The notes: generated by a model from the sequence alone, not told the origin. A stretch of 64,000 bases of DNA from Bauldia litoralis (GCA_945882315.1 CAMCWB010000002.1:1-64000); one strand, 5' to 3'. Shown: positions 27,515-35,959, counted from the stretch's first letter. A program made the numbers and translations.

Positions 27515-28522
27515 ATGAACGTCGAAGCAGGAGCGGACCGCTCGATCGGTCTGGGGCCCATCACGAAAGTCGTCGCGCCGTCGCTGTCCTTCGGCCAGCA
27601 TCCCGGCCTCGTCGAACGCCTACGCCAGATTCATCCTACGGCCAAGATCAACACCGAGGGCAAGCTCATCCACCTCTCGGAGGACGAGCTGATCGATTAT
27701 ATGCGCGGCTACGAGGCCTGCCTGGTTTCGCTCGAATGGATCACCGACCGGGTGCTTGCCGAACTGCCCGAGCTCCGCGTCTGCGTGAAGCTCGGCGTTG
27801 GCCTCGACAAGATCGATCCCCATGCGCTCAAGAAGCACGGCGTCCGCCTCGGCTGGAAGGCCGGCGTCAACGCACTCTCGGTCGCGGAGCTGACCATCTG
27901 CACGGCGATCATGGGCCTCCGCAACGTGCTCTCGCGGAACATCCTGATGCGCGACGGCAAGCGGCCGATGCAGGCGATGGGCCGCCTCCTGACCGGGCGT
28001 ACGGTTGGCATCCACGGCGTCGGCCATGTCGGGCGCGAGGTCATCCGTCTCCTCCAGCCCTTCGGCTGCGAGATCCTGGCCAACGACATCGAGGACCGCT
28101 CGGCTTTTTATGCGAAATACGGCGTCAAGGCGGTGTCGGTCGAGGAGCTCTGGGAGCGCTCGGAGATCCTGACGCTCCACCTCACCGTCACCAACAAGAC
28201 ATACGGGCTCTATGGCGCGGAGGTTCTCGACAAGCTGAAGCCGGGTTGCATCCTGATTAATACGGCGCGCGGCCAGATCGTCGATGAGGTGGCGATCAAG
28301 GAGCGCCTGAAGAGCGGCCGGCTCGGCGCGGCGGCGATCGACGCCTTCCAGCGCGAGCCGACCGAGGACGACGAATTCCTCAACCTGCCGAACCTCATCG
28401 CCACGCCGCATATCGGCGCCGCCTCGATCGAGGCGCGCTGGGCCATGGGCGTCGCCGCGATCGAGGCGATCACCGACAATTTCCTCGTCGAGCCGGGCAC
28501 CTATCCGTTCGACGATCGCTAG
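27515..28522 (+). CDS. NAD-dependent D-isomer-specific 2-hydroxyacid dehydrogenase
   Basis: 335 residues, two Rossmann-like domains. The dinucleotide-binding site is VGIHGVGHVGREVIRLLQ (about residues 164-181), and the catalytic Arg, Glu and His lie in NTARGQIVDE, AFQREPTEDD and ATPHIGAAS. It resembles phosphoglycerate dehydrogenase-like enzymes but the short length and lack of an ACT domain argue against SerA. It is the first of three same-strand genes (with the thiamine-diphosphate enzyme and the lactonase-like protein) that may act on one sugar-acid or hydroxyacid route. GGGAGGA precedes the ATG. Confidence 0.88.
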   Translation: MNVEAGADRSIGLGPITKVVAPSLSFGQHPGLVERLRQIHPTAKINTEGKLIHLSEDELIDYMRGYEACLVSLEWITDRVLAELPELRVCVKLGVGLDKIDPHALKKHGVRLGWKAGVNALSVAELTICTAIMGLRNVLSRNILMRDGKRPMQAMGRLLTGRTVGIHGVGHVGREVIRLLQPFGCEILANDIEDRSAFYAKYGVKAVSVEELWERSEILTLHLTVTNKTYGLYGAEVLDKLKPGCILINTARGQIVDEVAIKERLKSGRLGAAAIDAFQREPTEDDEFLNLPNLIATPHIGAASIEARWAMGVAAIEAITDNFLVEPGTYPFDDR

Positions 28523-28528
28523 GAGACT

Positions 28529-28554
28529 GGCGGGCTTCCGCCCGCCGGTTTTTC
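28529..28554 (+). terminator. Intrinsic terminator-like hairpin
   Basis: GGCGGGC-TTCC-GCCCGCC is a perfect 7-bp stem with a 4-base loop, followed by GGTTTTTC. It lies between the 2-hydroxyacid dehydrogenase and the thiamine-diphosphate enzyme genes, so it either ends the first transcript or reduces read-through within an operon. Confidence 0.75.
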
Positions 28555-28618
28555 ATCAGCAGAGCATTTGGGAGGGGCCGGTGACGCCGCCGCGAGCGGC
28601 GCGCCGGAGGGGAGCCGC

Positions 28619-30283
28619 ATGACGGATACGCAGGACAATCTTCGCATGGGCGGCCGCGTGCTCGCCGACCAGCTCCGCATCCAGGGCGTCGACACCATCT
28701 TCTGCGTGCCCGGCGAAAGCTATCTCGGCTTCCTCGACGGCCTCTACGATCACCGCGACGCGATCCAGGTCATCTGCACGCGGCACGAGGCCGGCGCCTC
28801 CAACATGGCCGATGCCTATGCCAAGGCGACCGGCAAGGTCGGCGTCTGCGCCGTCTCGCGCGGTCCCGGCGCCACCAATGCGGCGAGCGGCCTGCACACG
28901 GCTTTCCAGGATTCGACTCCGGTCGTCCTGCTGGTCGGCCAGGTGTCGCGCAGCGAGCGCGACCGCGAGGCCCAGCAGGAGGTCGAGCATCGCGATCTCT
29001 TCAGGCCGCTGGCGAAATGGGTCGGGGAGATCAACGACGCCGACCGCATTCCGGAATATGTGAGCCGCGCCTTCCACCTCGCCCAGTCGGGACGGCCGGG
29101 GCCGGTCGTCCTCGTCCTGCCCGAGGACATGCTGATCGACCGCACGGCGGCCGCCGACGTCCGGCCGGCGCATGTCATCCGGCCGGTACCGTCGAAATCC
29201 GACATGGCGAAGCTGCGCGCGCTGCTGGCCGCCGCGAAGCGACCGCTGATGATCGTCGGCGGTCCGACCTGGGACCAGGAGGCCGTCGACAATTTGACCA
29301 GCTTCGCCGAGGCGAACGATATGCCGGTCATGGCGTCCTACCGGGCGCAGGATCGCTTCGACAATCGGAACGACCACTATGTCGGCCATGCCAACCGCGC
29401 CATCAATGCGGAGACGCGCAGGATCGTCGAGACCGCCGACCTGATCATCGCCGCCGGCCCGCGCCTCGGCGAGGTGACGACGGCGAGCTATTCGACGATC
29501 AAATCGCCGACGCCCACCCAGACCCTGATCCACGCCCATCCGAGCCCCGACGAGCTCGGCAGCGTCTACGCGCCGGAGCTCGCCATCCCGACCGGCATGG
29601 GCGCCTTTATGAAGGAACTGGCGGAGATGGCGCCCGTCGACAGCGCGGCCTGGGCCGAGTGGCGGCAGACGGCACGGAAGGTCTATCTCGATTATCTCCG
29701 CCCGACGCCGATGGCCGGCGCGGTCAACCTCGCCGAGATCGTCGCGCATATGAGCAAGGTGCTGCCGGAAGACGCGATCATGATCAATTGCGCCGGCAAC
29801 AATTCCGGCTGGGTGCACCGCTTCTACCAGTTCCGCGGCTACGGCTCGCAGATCGTCGCGACCAACGGCTCGATGGGTTATGGCGTCCCAGCGGCGATCG
29901 CGGCGAAGCTTGTCCATCCGGAGAAGACCGTCGTCAGCGTCAATGGCGACGGCTGCTTCATGATGCTCGGCCAGGAGATCGCGACGGCCATGCAATATGG
30001 CGTCGCGCCGATCTTCATCGTCGTCAACAACACGATGCTCGGCACGATCCGCATGAACCAGGAGAAGTCGTTTCCAAAGCGCGTCGTCGCCACCGATCTC
30101 GTCAATCCGGATTTCACCATGCTGGCGCGCGCCTATGGCGCCCATGCCGAGACCGTCCGGCGGACCGATGAGTTTCCGGACGCGCTGGAGCGTTGCCGCG
30201 CCGCCGACCGGATGTCGCTGATCGAGGTCTTCGTCGACCGCAACACGCTGACGCCGAGCCTCGAGATCGGCCGCAATATCTGA
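28619..30283 (+). CDS. Thiamine-diphosphate-dependent enzyme, acetolactate-synthase-like
   Basis: 554 residues with the three-domain plan of the POX/AHAS group. The catalytic Glu is in RHEAGASNMADAYA, followed by SRGPGATNAA and FQDSTPVVLLVGQV; the C-terminal ThDP/Mg motif is GDGCFMMLGQEIATAMQYGV...NNTML. Unlike biosynthetic acetolactate synthases, there is no regulatory-subunit gene next to it, and its neighbours are a hydroxyacid dehydrogenase and a lactonase-like gene. A carboligase or 2-oxoacid decarboxylase in a catabolic route is likely; the substrate is unknown. GGAGGGG precedes the ATG at 28619. Confidence 0.88.
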   Translation: MTDTQDNLRMGGRVLADQLRIQGVDTIFCVPGESYLGFLDGLYDHRDAIQVICTRHEAGASNMADAYAKATGKVGVCAVSRGPGATNAASGLHTAFQDSTPVVLLVGQVSRSERDREAQQEVEHRDLFRPLAKWVGEINDADRIPEYVSRAFHLAQSGRPGPVVLVLPEDMLIDRTAAADVRPAHVIRPVPSKSDMAKLRALLAAAKRPLMIVGGPTWDQEAVDNLTSFAEANDMPVMASYRAQDRFDNRNDHYVGHANRAINAETRRIVETADLIIAAGPRLGEVTTASYSTIKSPTPTQTLIHAHPSPDELGSVYAPELAIPTGMGAFMKELAEMAPVDSAAWAEWRQTARKVYLDYLRPTPMAGAVNLAEIVAHMSKVLPEDAIMINCAGNNSGWVHRFYQFRGYGSQIVATNGSMGYGVPAAIAAKLVHPEKTVVSVNGDGCFMMLGQEIATAMQYGVAPIFIVVNNTMLGTIRMNQEKSFPKRVVATDLVNPDFTMLARAYGAHAETVRRTDEFPDALERCRAADRMSLIEVFVDRNTLTPSLEIGRNI

Positions 30284-30397
30284 CGATCAACCGGCGCGGC
30301 CTCGCTGCGCCTTGCGGGTCTTTGTCTTGACTTTCGCGCTACGGGCGGCGCCCGATAGCGGCATTGAGCCAACGATAAGAATTACCGGGAGGACAGA

Positions 30398-31438
30398 ATG
30401 GCAGGGCAGAAACGCGGCTTCTTCACCTATGTGTCGACCTCCGTCGAACACGAGATCGTCGTCTTTCGCCTGACCTCCACCGCGGAAGCGCCCGAAATCC
30501 TGCAAAGGGTCGCGATCCTGCCGGAGGTCGCGACCAATGGCATGAGCACGCCGATGGCGCTGGCGCCGGATGGCCGCTTCCTCCACGTTGCGCTGCGCAA
30601 GACGCCGCTGCCGGTCGTCAGCTTTGCGATCGATCGCAAAACCGGCCGTCTCGAACGGGCCGGCGTTGCGCGCCTGCCGGCAACCTCGCCGCATCTGGCG
30701 GTCGATCCAAGCGGACGCGTGCTGGTCAGCGTCGCCAATCCCGGAGCGACACTGGCGATCACCAAGATCAAGAGCGACGGGCTGCCGCGGCAGCATGCCT
30801 CCGAAGTCGTGCATATCGGCCACAAGGTGCACGCCTCCGTGAGCAGCGCCAACGGCAAGTATCTTTATGTCAGCAGCACCGATGACAGGCAGATCTTCCA
30901 GTTCCGCCTGCACGCCAAGAGCACGCATCTCGAGCCGTTGTCGCCGGCCTCGGTGACGCTCGGCAACGACGGTGATCCGCGCCATATGGTCGTGTCGCCG
31001 GACGGCCGCTTTTTATATGTCGTGACCGAGGCCGGCGGGCATGTCGTCTGTTTCGCGATCGACCCGCGATCCGGCACCCTGTCGGAGCAGTCCGATGTTC
31101 GCCTCGCGCCCGAGACCTTCACCGGCGATCCCGAGTCTGCCGATATCCACCTGACGCCCAACGGACGCTTTCTCTACGCCTCGACGCGGAATGGCGACCT
31201 GCTCGTCGGCTACCGGGTGGATGCGAAGACCGGCGCCCTGACGCTGGTCGACCGCTGGCAGACGGAGAGCGTGCCGCGCGCCTTCGCGATCACGCCGGAT
31301 GGCCGGTCGCTGCTTGTCGCCGGAGAAAAGAGCGGCCGCCTCAGCGCCTACGCGATCGACGGCAAGACCGGCCGCCTGACGAAGGGCTTCGACATGCCGA
31401 TCGGCGGCCGGCCGAACTGGATCGCGTTCCTGTCCTGA
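30398..31438 (+). CDS. Beta-propeller lactonase-family protein (YbhE/Pgl-like)
   Basis: 346 residues made of repeated blades with the recurring pattern APDGRFLHVAL, SPDGRFLYVV, TPNGRFLYAS and TPDGRSLLVA, typical of the seven-bladed lactonase family that includes E. coli YbhE (6-phosphogluconolactonase). No signal peptide, so cytoplasmic. The repeats also occur in non-enzymatic propellers, so lactonase activity is inferred from fold and neighbours. GGGAGGA lies upstream of the ATG. Confidence 0.85.
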   Translation: MAGQKRGFFTYVSTSVEHEIVVFRLTSTAEAPEILQRVAILPEVATNGMSTPMALAPDGRFLHVALRKTPLPVVSFAIDRKTGRLERAGVARLPATSPHLAVDPSGRVLVSVANPGATLAITKIKSDGLPRQHASEVVHIGHKVHASVSSANGKYLYVSSTDDRQIFQFRLHAKSTHLEPLSPASVTLGNDGDPRHMVVSPDGRFLYVVTEAGGHVVCFAIDPRSGTLSEQSDVRLAPETFTGDPESADIHLTPNGRFLYASTRNGDLLVGYRVDAKTGALTLVDRWQTESVPRAFAITPDGRSLLVAGEKSGRLSAYAIDGKTGRLTKGFDMPIGGRPNWIAFLS

Positions 31439-31469
31439 CGGATGATCGGCTGGTCGAACCGGGTTGCGG

Positions 31470-32249
31470 CTACGAGATCTGTTCGTAGATCCTGGTCGCG
31501 ATCGCCATCAGCTTGTCGCGGTCCTTGGGTCCGTTGAGCGCATAGCCGAGATTGCCGTCGATCCAGTAGTAGCAGCCGATCGCGCCCCATTCCTCGAAAT
31601 GGAAAGCGGTCGGCGGCGCGCCGTCCGATTTCGTCACGAAGAGCGTGTAGCGGTCGCCATTGGCGCCCTCATACATGAGCTGCGCTGCGGGATCGCCCTC
31701 GACCGGCAGCAGCCGGCCGCCGAGCAGCTTCAGCCCCTGGGCGCTGAGATCGGGCGCCTTCACCGGCGCCCCGACCCGCTTCGACAGCCACGAAACGAGA
31801 TGATCCTCCTCATTCGCGGCGACCTCGACGGGGTGACGCACCTCGGCCGTATACATCTTGTGCGCCCGGTAGCCGGCCTTGGCGATGATGTCGCCACGGT
31901 CGGCGGTCCGGGCCTGTCCAAGCCAGTCCGACTGGCCGAGGAACACGCCGCCGCCGAGTCCGATTGCGAGCGCCAGGCTGGCGGCCAATGCCGGCATCGA
32001 CCACGATCGCCGCCGCGGGGCAGGGGACGAAAGCAGGGCGGCCATCGCCGCGGGCAGCGGTTCGGCAAGCGTCGGGTCGAGCGCCGCGCGCAGCGCCGCT
32101 GTCTGGCTCCGCCAGGCCTCGACGGTCTTGCGGTCGTCGGGATGCTCGGCGAGCCAGACTTCGACGGCGGCGCGATCCGCCGGCTCCAGCCGCTCGTCGG
32201 CAAAGGCGACGAAATCCGCCTCGGTGATCTTGCGTTCGGCGCCGCTCAT
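31470..32249 (-). CDS. Membrane-bound anti-sigma factor
   Basis: 259 residues. The cytoplasmic N-terminal region (about 1-80; ITEADFVAFADERLEPADR) resembles the sigma-binding domain of ECF anti-sigma factors, without the HxxxCxxC zinc site. One transmembrane segment (about 84-105, ALAASLALAIGLGGGVFL) separates it from a periplasmic C-terminal domain of about 150 residues with no recognised sensor fold. Its ATG overlaps the sigma factor stop (ATGA), the normal arrangement for a cognate pair. Confidence 0.88.
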   Translation of the reverse strand: MSGAERKITEADFVAFADERLEPADRAAVEVWLAEHPDDRKTVEAWRSQTAALRAALDPTLAEPLPAAMAALLSSPAPRRRSWSMPALAASLALAIGLGGGVFLGQSDWLGQARTADRGDIIAKAGYRAHKMYTAEVRHPVEVAANEEDHLVSWLSKRVGAPVKAPDLSAQGLKLLGGRLLPVEGDPAAQLMYEGANGDRYTLFVTKSDGAPPTAFHFEEWGAIGCYYWIDGNLGYALNGPKDRDKLMAIATRIYEQIS

Positions 32250-32737
32250 TTGATCCTCCGGAGCGGGACGACCGGGGCGCCGTCGAGGCGCTCGGACAGC
32301 GCCACGCGCGCCCGCGCGATCCGCGACATCACGGTGCCGATCGGCACGTCGAGCATGTCCGCCGTCTCGCGATAGCTGAAGCCCTCGACCGCGGTCAGCA
32401 GAAACGGCTGCCGCTGCTCCTCGGAAAGCCCGGAGAGCGCCGCGAGGATGGCGATCCGCGTCGCCGGGTCGGCGTCGCCGCCCACGGCAATGTCGGTCAC
32501 TTCTGAAAACTGCGGCTGGCGCCGCACGGATCGCATTTTGGAACGCACCACATTGGTCAGGATGGTGAACACCCATCCGGGAAGATTCTCGCCACGAAAC
32601 TGTCTTTCGTTGTCGAGCGCGCGGACCAGGCAGTCCTGCACCATGTCGTCGGCCGAACTGCGATCGCCGGTCATGCCGCGCGCATAGCGCCGCAGGGCCG
32701 GGATCAGTCTTTCGAGCTCGCGTCGGTCGATCGGCAT
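32246..32737 (-). CDS. ECF-family RNA polymerase sigma factor
   Basis: 163 residues with only sigma regions 2 and 4. Region 2 includes SSADDMVQDCLVRALDN and FRGENLPGWVFTILTNVVRS; region 4 includes GFSYRETADMLDVPIGTVMSRIARAR, a -35-recognising helix-turn-helix. It directs transcription of a small regulon when released by the anti-sigma encoded immediately downstream. The small secreted protein gene upstream on the same strand is a plausible target or partner. Stress signal and promoter consensus are not known. Confidence 0.93.
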   Translation of the reverse strand: MPIDRRELERLIPALRRYARGMTGDRSSADDMVQDCLVRALDNERQFRGENLPGWVFTILTNVVRSKMRSVRRQPQFSEVTDIAVGGDADPATRIAILAALSGLSEEQRQPFLLTAVEGFSYRETADMLDVPIGTVMSRIARARVALSERLDGAPVVPLRRIK

Positions 32738-32762
32738 GATTGCCTTGGTTCCGAGGAGAGAG

Positions 32763-32785
32763 GCGGCGCCGTTCAGCGGCGCCGC
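32763..32785. other. Perfect intergenic hairpin between secreted-protein and sigma factor genes
   Basis: GCGGCGCCG-TTCAG-CGGCGCCGC forms a 9-bp stem with a 5-base loop in the 60-base gap. There is no U-run on the minus transcript, so it is not a classic intrinsic terminator; it may act as a processing or attenuation hairpin between the two genes. Confidence 0.6.
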
Positions 32786-32797
32786 TATTCTAGTCTC

Positions 32798-33190
32798 TCA
32801 ATCTGCCTTCGCCACGTGCCAGACGCCGCCGGCGCCATCGCCCTTGACGTCGCCCGCGGCCGTGTCATCGACATAAAGATAGAGCGGCCAGCCTTCATAG
32901 GCCCACATCTTCTTGGCGGCGCCGTCCTTGTCGGTGACATCGACGAGCGTCCACTCGCCCTCGGCGGCGGCGCCCTCGGCAGCCAGGAAAGGCGGCCATT
33001 TCACGATGCATTTGTCTTCACAGGCCGATTTGTCGGCGCCCTTGGTATCCTTGTCGAAGGTATAGAGGGTCATGCCGCTCTCGGTGGCATAGACCTTTCC
33101 GGCCGATGTATCGACGACCTTGGCGGGTTCTGCCGCATAGGCGTAGCCCGAGACGAGAAGGGCCGTCAGGCCGATAAGAATCCGTTTCAT
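32798..33190 (-). CDS. Small secreted protein with WPP motif (COG4315/PF03640 type)
   Basis: 130 residues with a signal peptide (MKRILIGLTALLVSGYAYA). The mature part contains two copies of the lipoprotein_15-type repeat: GMTLYTFDKDTKGADKSAC with CIVKWPPFLA, then WAYEGWPLYLYVDD. The conserved Cys pair (ACEDKC) and WPP motif identify the family; its biochemical role is unknown. It lies upstream of an ECF sigma/anti-sigma pair on the same strand. ATG at 33190 is the natural signal-peptide start. Confidence 0.88.
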   Translation of the reverse strand: MKRILIGLTALLVSGYAYAAEPAKVVDTSAGKVYATESGMTLYTFDKDTKGADKSACEDKCIVKWPPFLAAEGAAAEGEWTLVDVTDKDGAAKKMWAYEGWPLYLYVDDTAAGDVKGDGAGGVWHVAKAD

Positions 33191-33376
33191 GGCGTTGTTT
33201 CCTTCCGGTTCCGATTCGGGGAGAGTCGGTTCCATGCGCGCCCCAGCCATGAGATGCGGCGGCGACCAGGTTTATTCCTTACATTCCGTCGATTTTCGTG
33301 ATTTTCCCGCGCCTTGAAGGTGCGGAGGGCCTGTGCGATAGGATGCACGCCTCGTCACGGAAGGGTGAAAACCGGC

Positions 33377-34192
33377 ATGGCCGCGAATGCATTGATGCAG
33401 GGAAAACGTGGCCTCGTCATGGGTGTCGCCAACAACCGGTCGATCGCCTGGGGGATCGCCAAGGCCTGCCACGACCAGGGCGCCGAACTGGCGCTCACCT
33501 ATCAGGGCGACGCCCTCAAGAAGCGCGTCGAGCCGCTTGCCGCCGAACTGGGTGCCCATGTCGTCGGCCATTGCGACGTCACCGATGCGTCGACCATGGA
33601 CGCCGTTTTTGCCGAGGTCGGCCGGATCTGGGGCGGTCTCGACTTCCTCGTCCACGCCATCGCCTTCTCCGACAAGGACCAGCTCGACGGCCGCTATGTC
33701 GACACCACCGAGGACAATTTCTCGCGGACGCTGCTGATCTCCTGCTACTCGCTGACCGCTGTCGCCCAGCGCGCCGAGAAGCTGATGACCAATGGCGGCT
33801 CGATCCTGACGCTGACCTATTACGGCGCCGAGAAGGTGATGCCGCATTACAACGTCATGGGCGTCGCCAAGGCGGCGCTGGAGGCGAGCGTCCGCTATCT
33901 CGCCGTCGATCTCGGCGGCAAGGCGATCCGCGTCAACGGACTGTCCGCCGGCCCGATCAAGACGCTTGCCGCCTCCGGCATCGGCGATTTCCGCTACATC
34001 CTCAAATGGAACGAGCTGAACGCGCCCCTGAAGCGGACGGTCAGCATCGAGGAGGTCGGCGATTCGGCCGTCTATCTTCTCTCCGACCTGTCCCGTGCCG
34101 TCACCGGCGAGGTTCATCACGTCGACTCCGGCTACCATGTCGTCGGCATGAAAGCGGTCGATGCGCCGGATATCTCCACCGTCAAGGATTGA
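33377..34192 (+). CDS. fabI: Enoyl-[acyl-carrier-protein] reductase (NADH)
   Basis: A 271-residue short-chain dehydrogenase-type enzyme that performs the last reduction of each fatty acid elongation cycle. N-terminal GLVMGVANNRSIAWGIAKA binds NADH; the catalytic residues follow the FabI spacing Y148-x9-Y158-x6-K165 (YYGAEKVMPHYNVMGVAK). The C-terminal LSAGPIKTLAASGIGDF loop is also typical. It is the triclosan-target type. ATG at 33377 gives a standard N-terminus; the phosphatase gene follows 17 bases later. Confidence 0.96.
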   Translation: MAANALMQGKRGLVMGVANNRSIAWGIAKACHDQGAELALTYQGDALKKRVEPLAAELGAHVVGHCDVTDASTMDAVFAEVGRIWGGLDFLVHAIAFSDKDQLDGRYVDTTEDNFSRTLLISCYSLTAVAQRAEKLMTNGGSILTLTYYGAEKVMPHYNVMGVAKAALEASVRYLAVDLGGKAIRVNGLSAGPIKTLAASGIGDFRYILKWNELNAPLKRTVSIEEVGDSAVYLLSDLSRAVTGEVHHVDSGYHVVGMKAVDAPDISTVKD

Positions 34193-34209
34193 CCGGCGGC
34201 ACGCGCTCC

Positions 34210-34809
34210 ATGGGCAAGCCGACGGTCGCCGTTCCGCCGCTGATCTTCGTCCGCCACGGCGAGACCGACTGGAACGCCGCCGGCCGGCTGCAGGGCCATA
34301 TCGACATCGCGCTGAATGACCGCGGCCGCGAGCAGGCACGGCGGAACGGCCTCGCCATCGCGGAGAAATTCCCCGACATCGCGGGCTTCGATTTCGTCGC
34401 GAGCCCCCTCGGCCGCGCCCGCGAATCGATGGAGATCATCCGCGCCACGCTGGGCCTCGACCCAACGGCTTTCCGCCTCGAAGACCGCCTCAAGGAAGTC
34501 TCGCATGGCGACTGGGAAGGCTCTACCGGCGAGGAGCTGCTGGAGCGGACGCCGGATCTGGTCGCCCAGCGGCTCGCGAACCGCTGGGAATTCGTGCCCC
34601 CGAACGGCGAGAGCTATCGCCTGCTTCTCGACCGCGTCAGCCCCTGGCTTGCGACCGTCGCGCGGCCGACGCTCGTCGTCTCGCATGGCGGCGTCGGCCG
34701 CGTGCTCCGCGCTCATCTTCTCGGCGCCGAACTCTTCCCCTCGATCACCAATATCTTCTCGCAGGACAACGCCTTTCACTGGCGCGACGGTGCCGAGACG
34801 CTGATCTGA
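34210..34809 (+). CDS. Histidine phosphatase (phosphoglycerate mutase-like)
   Basis: 199 residues of the histidine phosphatase superfamily branch 1. The phosphoryl-accepting His is in FVRHGETDWNAAGRLQG (residues about 14-30), and the second His in VVSHGGVGRVLRA, with a Glu in LKEVSHGDWEG. This type includes cobalamin and nucleotide phosphatases and cofactor-dependent mutases; no specific substrate can be claimed. It is probably co-transcribed with fabI. Confidence 0.9.
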   Translation: MGKPTVAVPPLIFVRHGETDWNAAGRLQGHIDIALNDRGREQARRNGLAIAEKFPDIAGFDFVASPLGRARESMEIIRATLGLDPTAFRLEDRLKEVSHGDWEGSTGEELLERTPDLVAQRLANRWEFVPPNGESYRLLLDRVSPWLATVARPTLVVSHGGVGRVLRAHLLGAELFPSITNIFSQDNAFHWRDGAETLI

Positions 34810-34897
34810 GCGTGACGGCAAAAGTCACGGAGGGGTGATTCCCAGCCGTCTTTCGGTATGCAAAGCTCGCGGCGGGGGTTGGTCCGGAGATCAATCT

Positions 34898-35725
34898 ATG
34901 TGCGACCTTCATGGCTGCGGTGCCCATCGCGACATGCCGCCGATCGTCGTTCCCGATGCCGTCCGGCGCGCTTTCCTGAAAGGCCTGGCGACGCTGCCGC
35001 TGGCCGCCATCCTCTTCGATCCGGTTCTCGCCCGCGCCCAGGCCGACCGGACGGAGATGGTCGAAATCCCGCTGGGGGAGGGCAAACCGGTCCGCGGCGC
35101 TCTCGCTCTGCCGGACGTCGAGAGAGCCCCGGCCGTGCTCCTCATCCACGAATGGTGGGGCCTCAATGACGAGACCAGGACGATGGCGGCCGAATTCGCC
35201 AGGCAGGGCTTCCTCGCCTTCGCCATCGACCTCTACGATTCCGAGCCAGCGACCGATGCCGCCACCGCGATCAAGCTCGTGCAGGGCCTCGACCCCGCCG
35301 TCGCGACCGCGAAGCTCGTCGCGGCGCTCGACTGGCTGGAGAACCATGAGCGGGGGACGGGCAAGATCGGTACGGTCGGCTGGTGCTTCGGCGGCGGCTG
35401 GTCGCTCAACGCCTCGCTTGCCCGTCCGGTCGATGCGACGGTCATCTACTATGGCAACGTCCAGAAAACCGCCGCCGAACTGAAGACGCTGCACGGGCCG
35501 CTCCTCGGCCATTTCGGCACGCTCGACGAGAACATCACCCGCGACATGGTCGAGCGCTTCGAGACGGCGATGCGGGAGGCCGGCAAGGGCGACCTCCTGC
35601 AGGTCTACTGGTACGAGGCCGATCACGCCTTCGCCAACCCCACCGGCGGCCGCTACGACGCCGACGACGCCAGGCTGGCGTGGGACCGGACGCAGGAATT
35701 CCTGAAGACGAGGCTGGCGGGATAG
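34898..35725 (+). CDS. Dienelactone hydrolase-family protein with Tat-like signal
   Basis: 275-residue alpha/beta hydrolase. The catalytic triad is visible as C163 (GWCFGGG), D210 (GTLDEN) and H243 (EADHAF), with the conserved Glu in HEWWGLND. Uniquely for this mostly cytoplasmic family, residues 23-49 look like a twin-arginine signal (RRAFLKGLATLPLAAILFDP, ending ARA), preceded by a Cys/His-containing leader CDLHGCGAH. If translation starts at 34898, with GGAG nine bases upstream, the enzyme may be exported folded. Substrate unknown. Confidence 0.88.
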   Translation: MCDLHGCGAHRDMPPIVVPDAVRRAFLKGLATLPLAAILFDPVLARAQADRTEMVEIPLGEGKPVRGALALPDVERAPAVLLIHEWWGLNDETRTMAAEFARQGFLAFAIDLYDSEPATDAATAIKLVQGLDPAVATAKLVAALDWLENHERGTGKIGTVGWCFGGGWSLNASLARPVDATVIYYGNVQKTAAELKTLHGPLLGHFGTLDENITRDMVERFETAMREAGKGDLLQVYWYEADHAFANPTGGRYDADDARLAWDRTQEFLKTRLAG

Positions 35726-35740
35726 CGGACCCGGCCTCGG

Positions 35741-35877
35741 CCTTGGTCCTCCCCCGTTTACGGGGGAGGGGGACCACCGATAGGTGGTGGAGGGGGCGGA
35801 GTTTGATTCCGAGTTTGCGACCGCCCCCTCCGTCGCCGCTGCGCAGCACCACCTCCCCCGCTTCGCAGGGGAGGAAC
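35741..35877. repeat. Composite palindromic intergenic repeat, copy 1
   Basis: An approximately 137-base element with outer inverted ends (GGTCCTCCCCCG and its near-complement), nested hairpins TCCCCCGTTTACGGGGGA and ACCACCGATAGGTGGT, and a G-rich then C-rich core. It lies between the dienelactone hydrolase-like gene and aroC. A second copy lies at 44283-44474. It resembles the dispersed palindromic elements seen in many alphaproteobacterial intergenic regions. Confidence 0.8.
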
Positions 35878-35959
35878 CCACTCCCGCCTCCGGTTTGACG
35901 CAGGCCCGGCAGGCTCCTAGAACGACGGCGGTTCCACACCTTTCCGTCAGCCGGCGCCC

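Noticed and set aside
28556-30145. A 529-codon minus-strand frame opposite the thiamine-diphosphate enzyme
   Set aside because: Shadow frame with low-complexity composition; the plus-strand enzyme has all catalytic motifs.
28619-30283. Annotation as biosynthetic acetolactate synthase (ilvB)
   Set aside because: No small subunit gene alongside and the genomic context is catabolic; sequence supports only the wider enzyme group.
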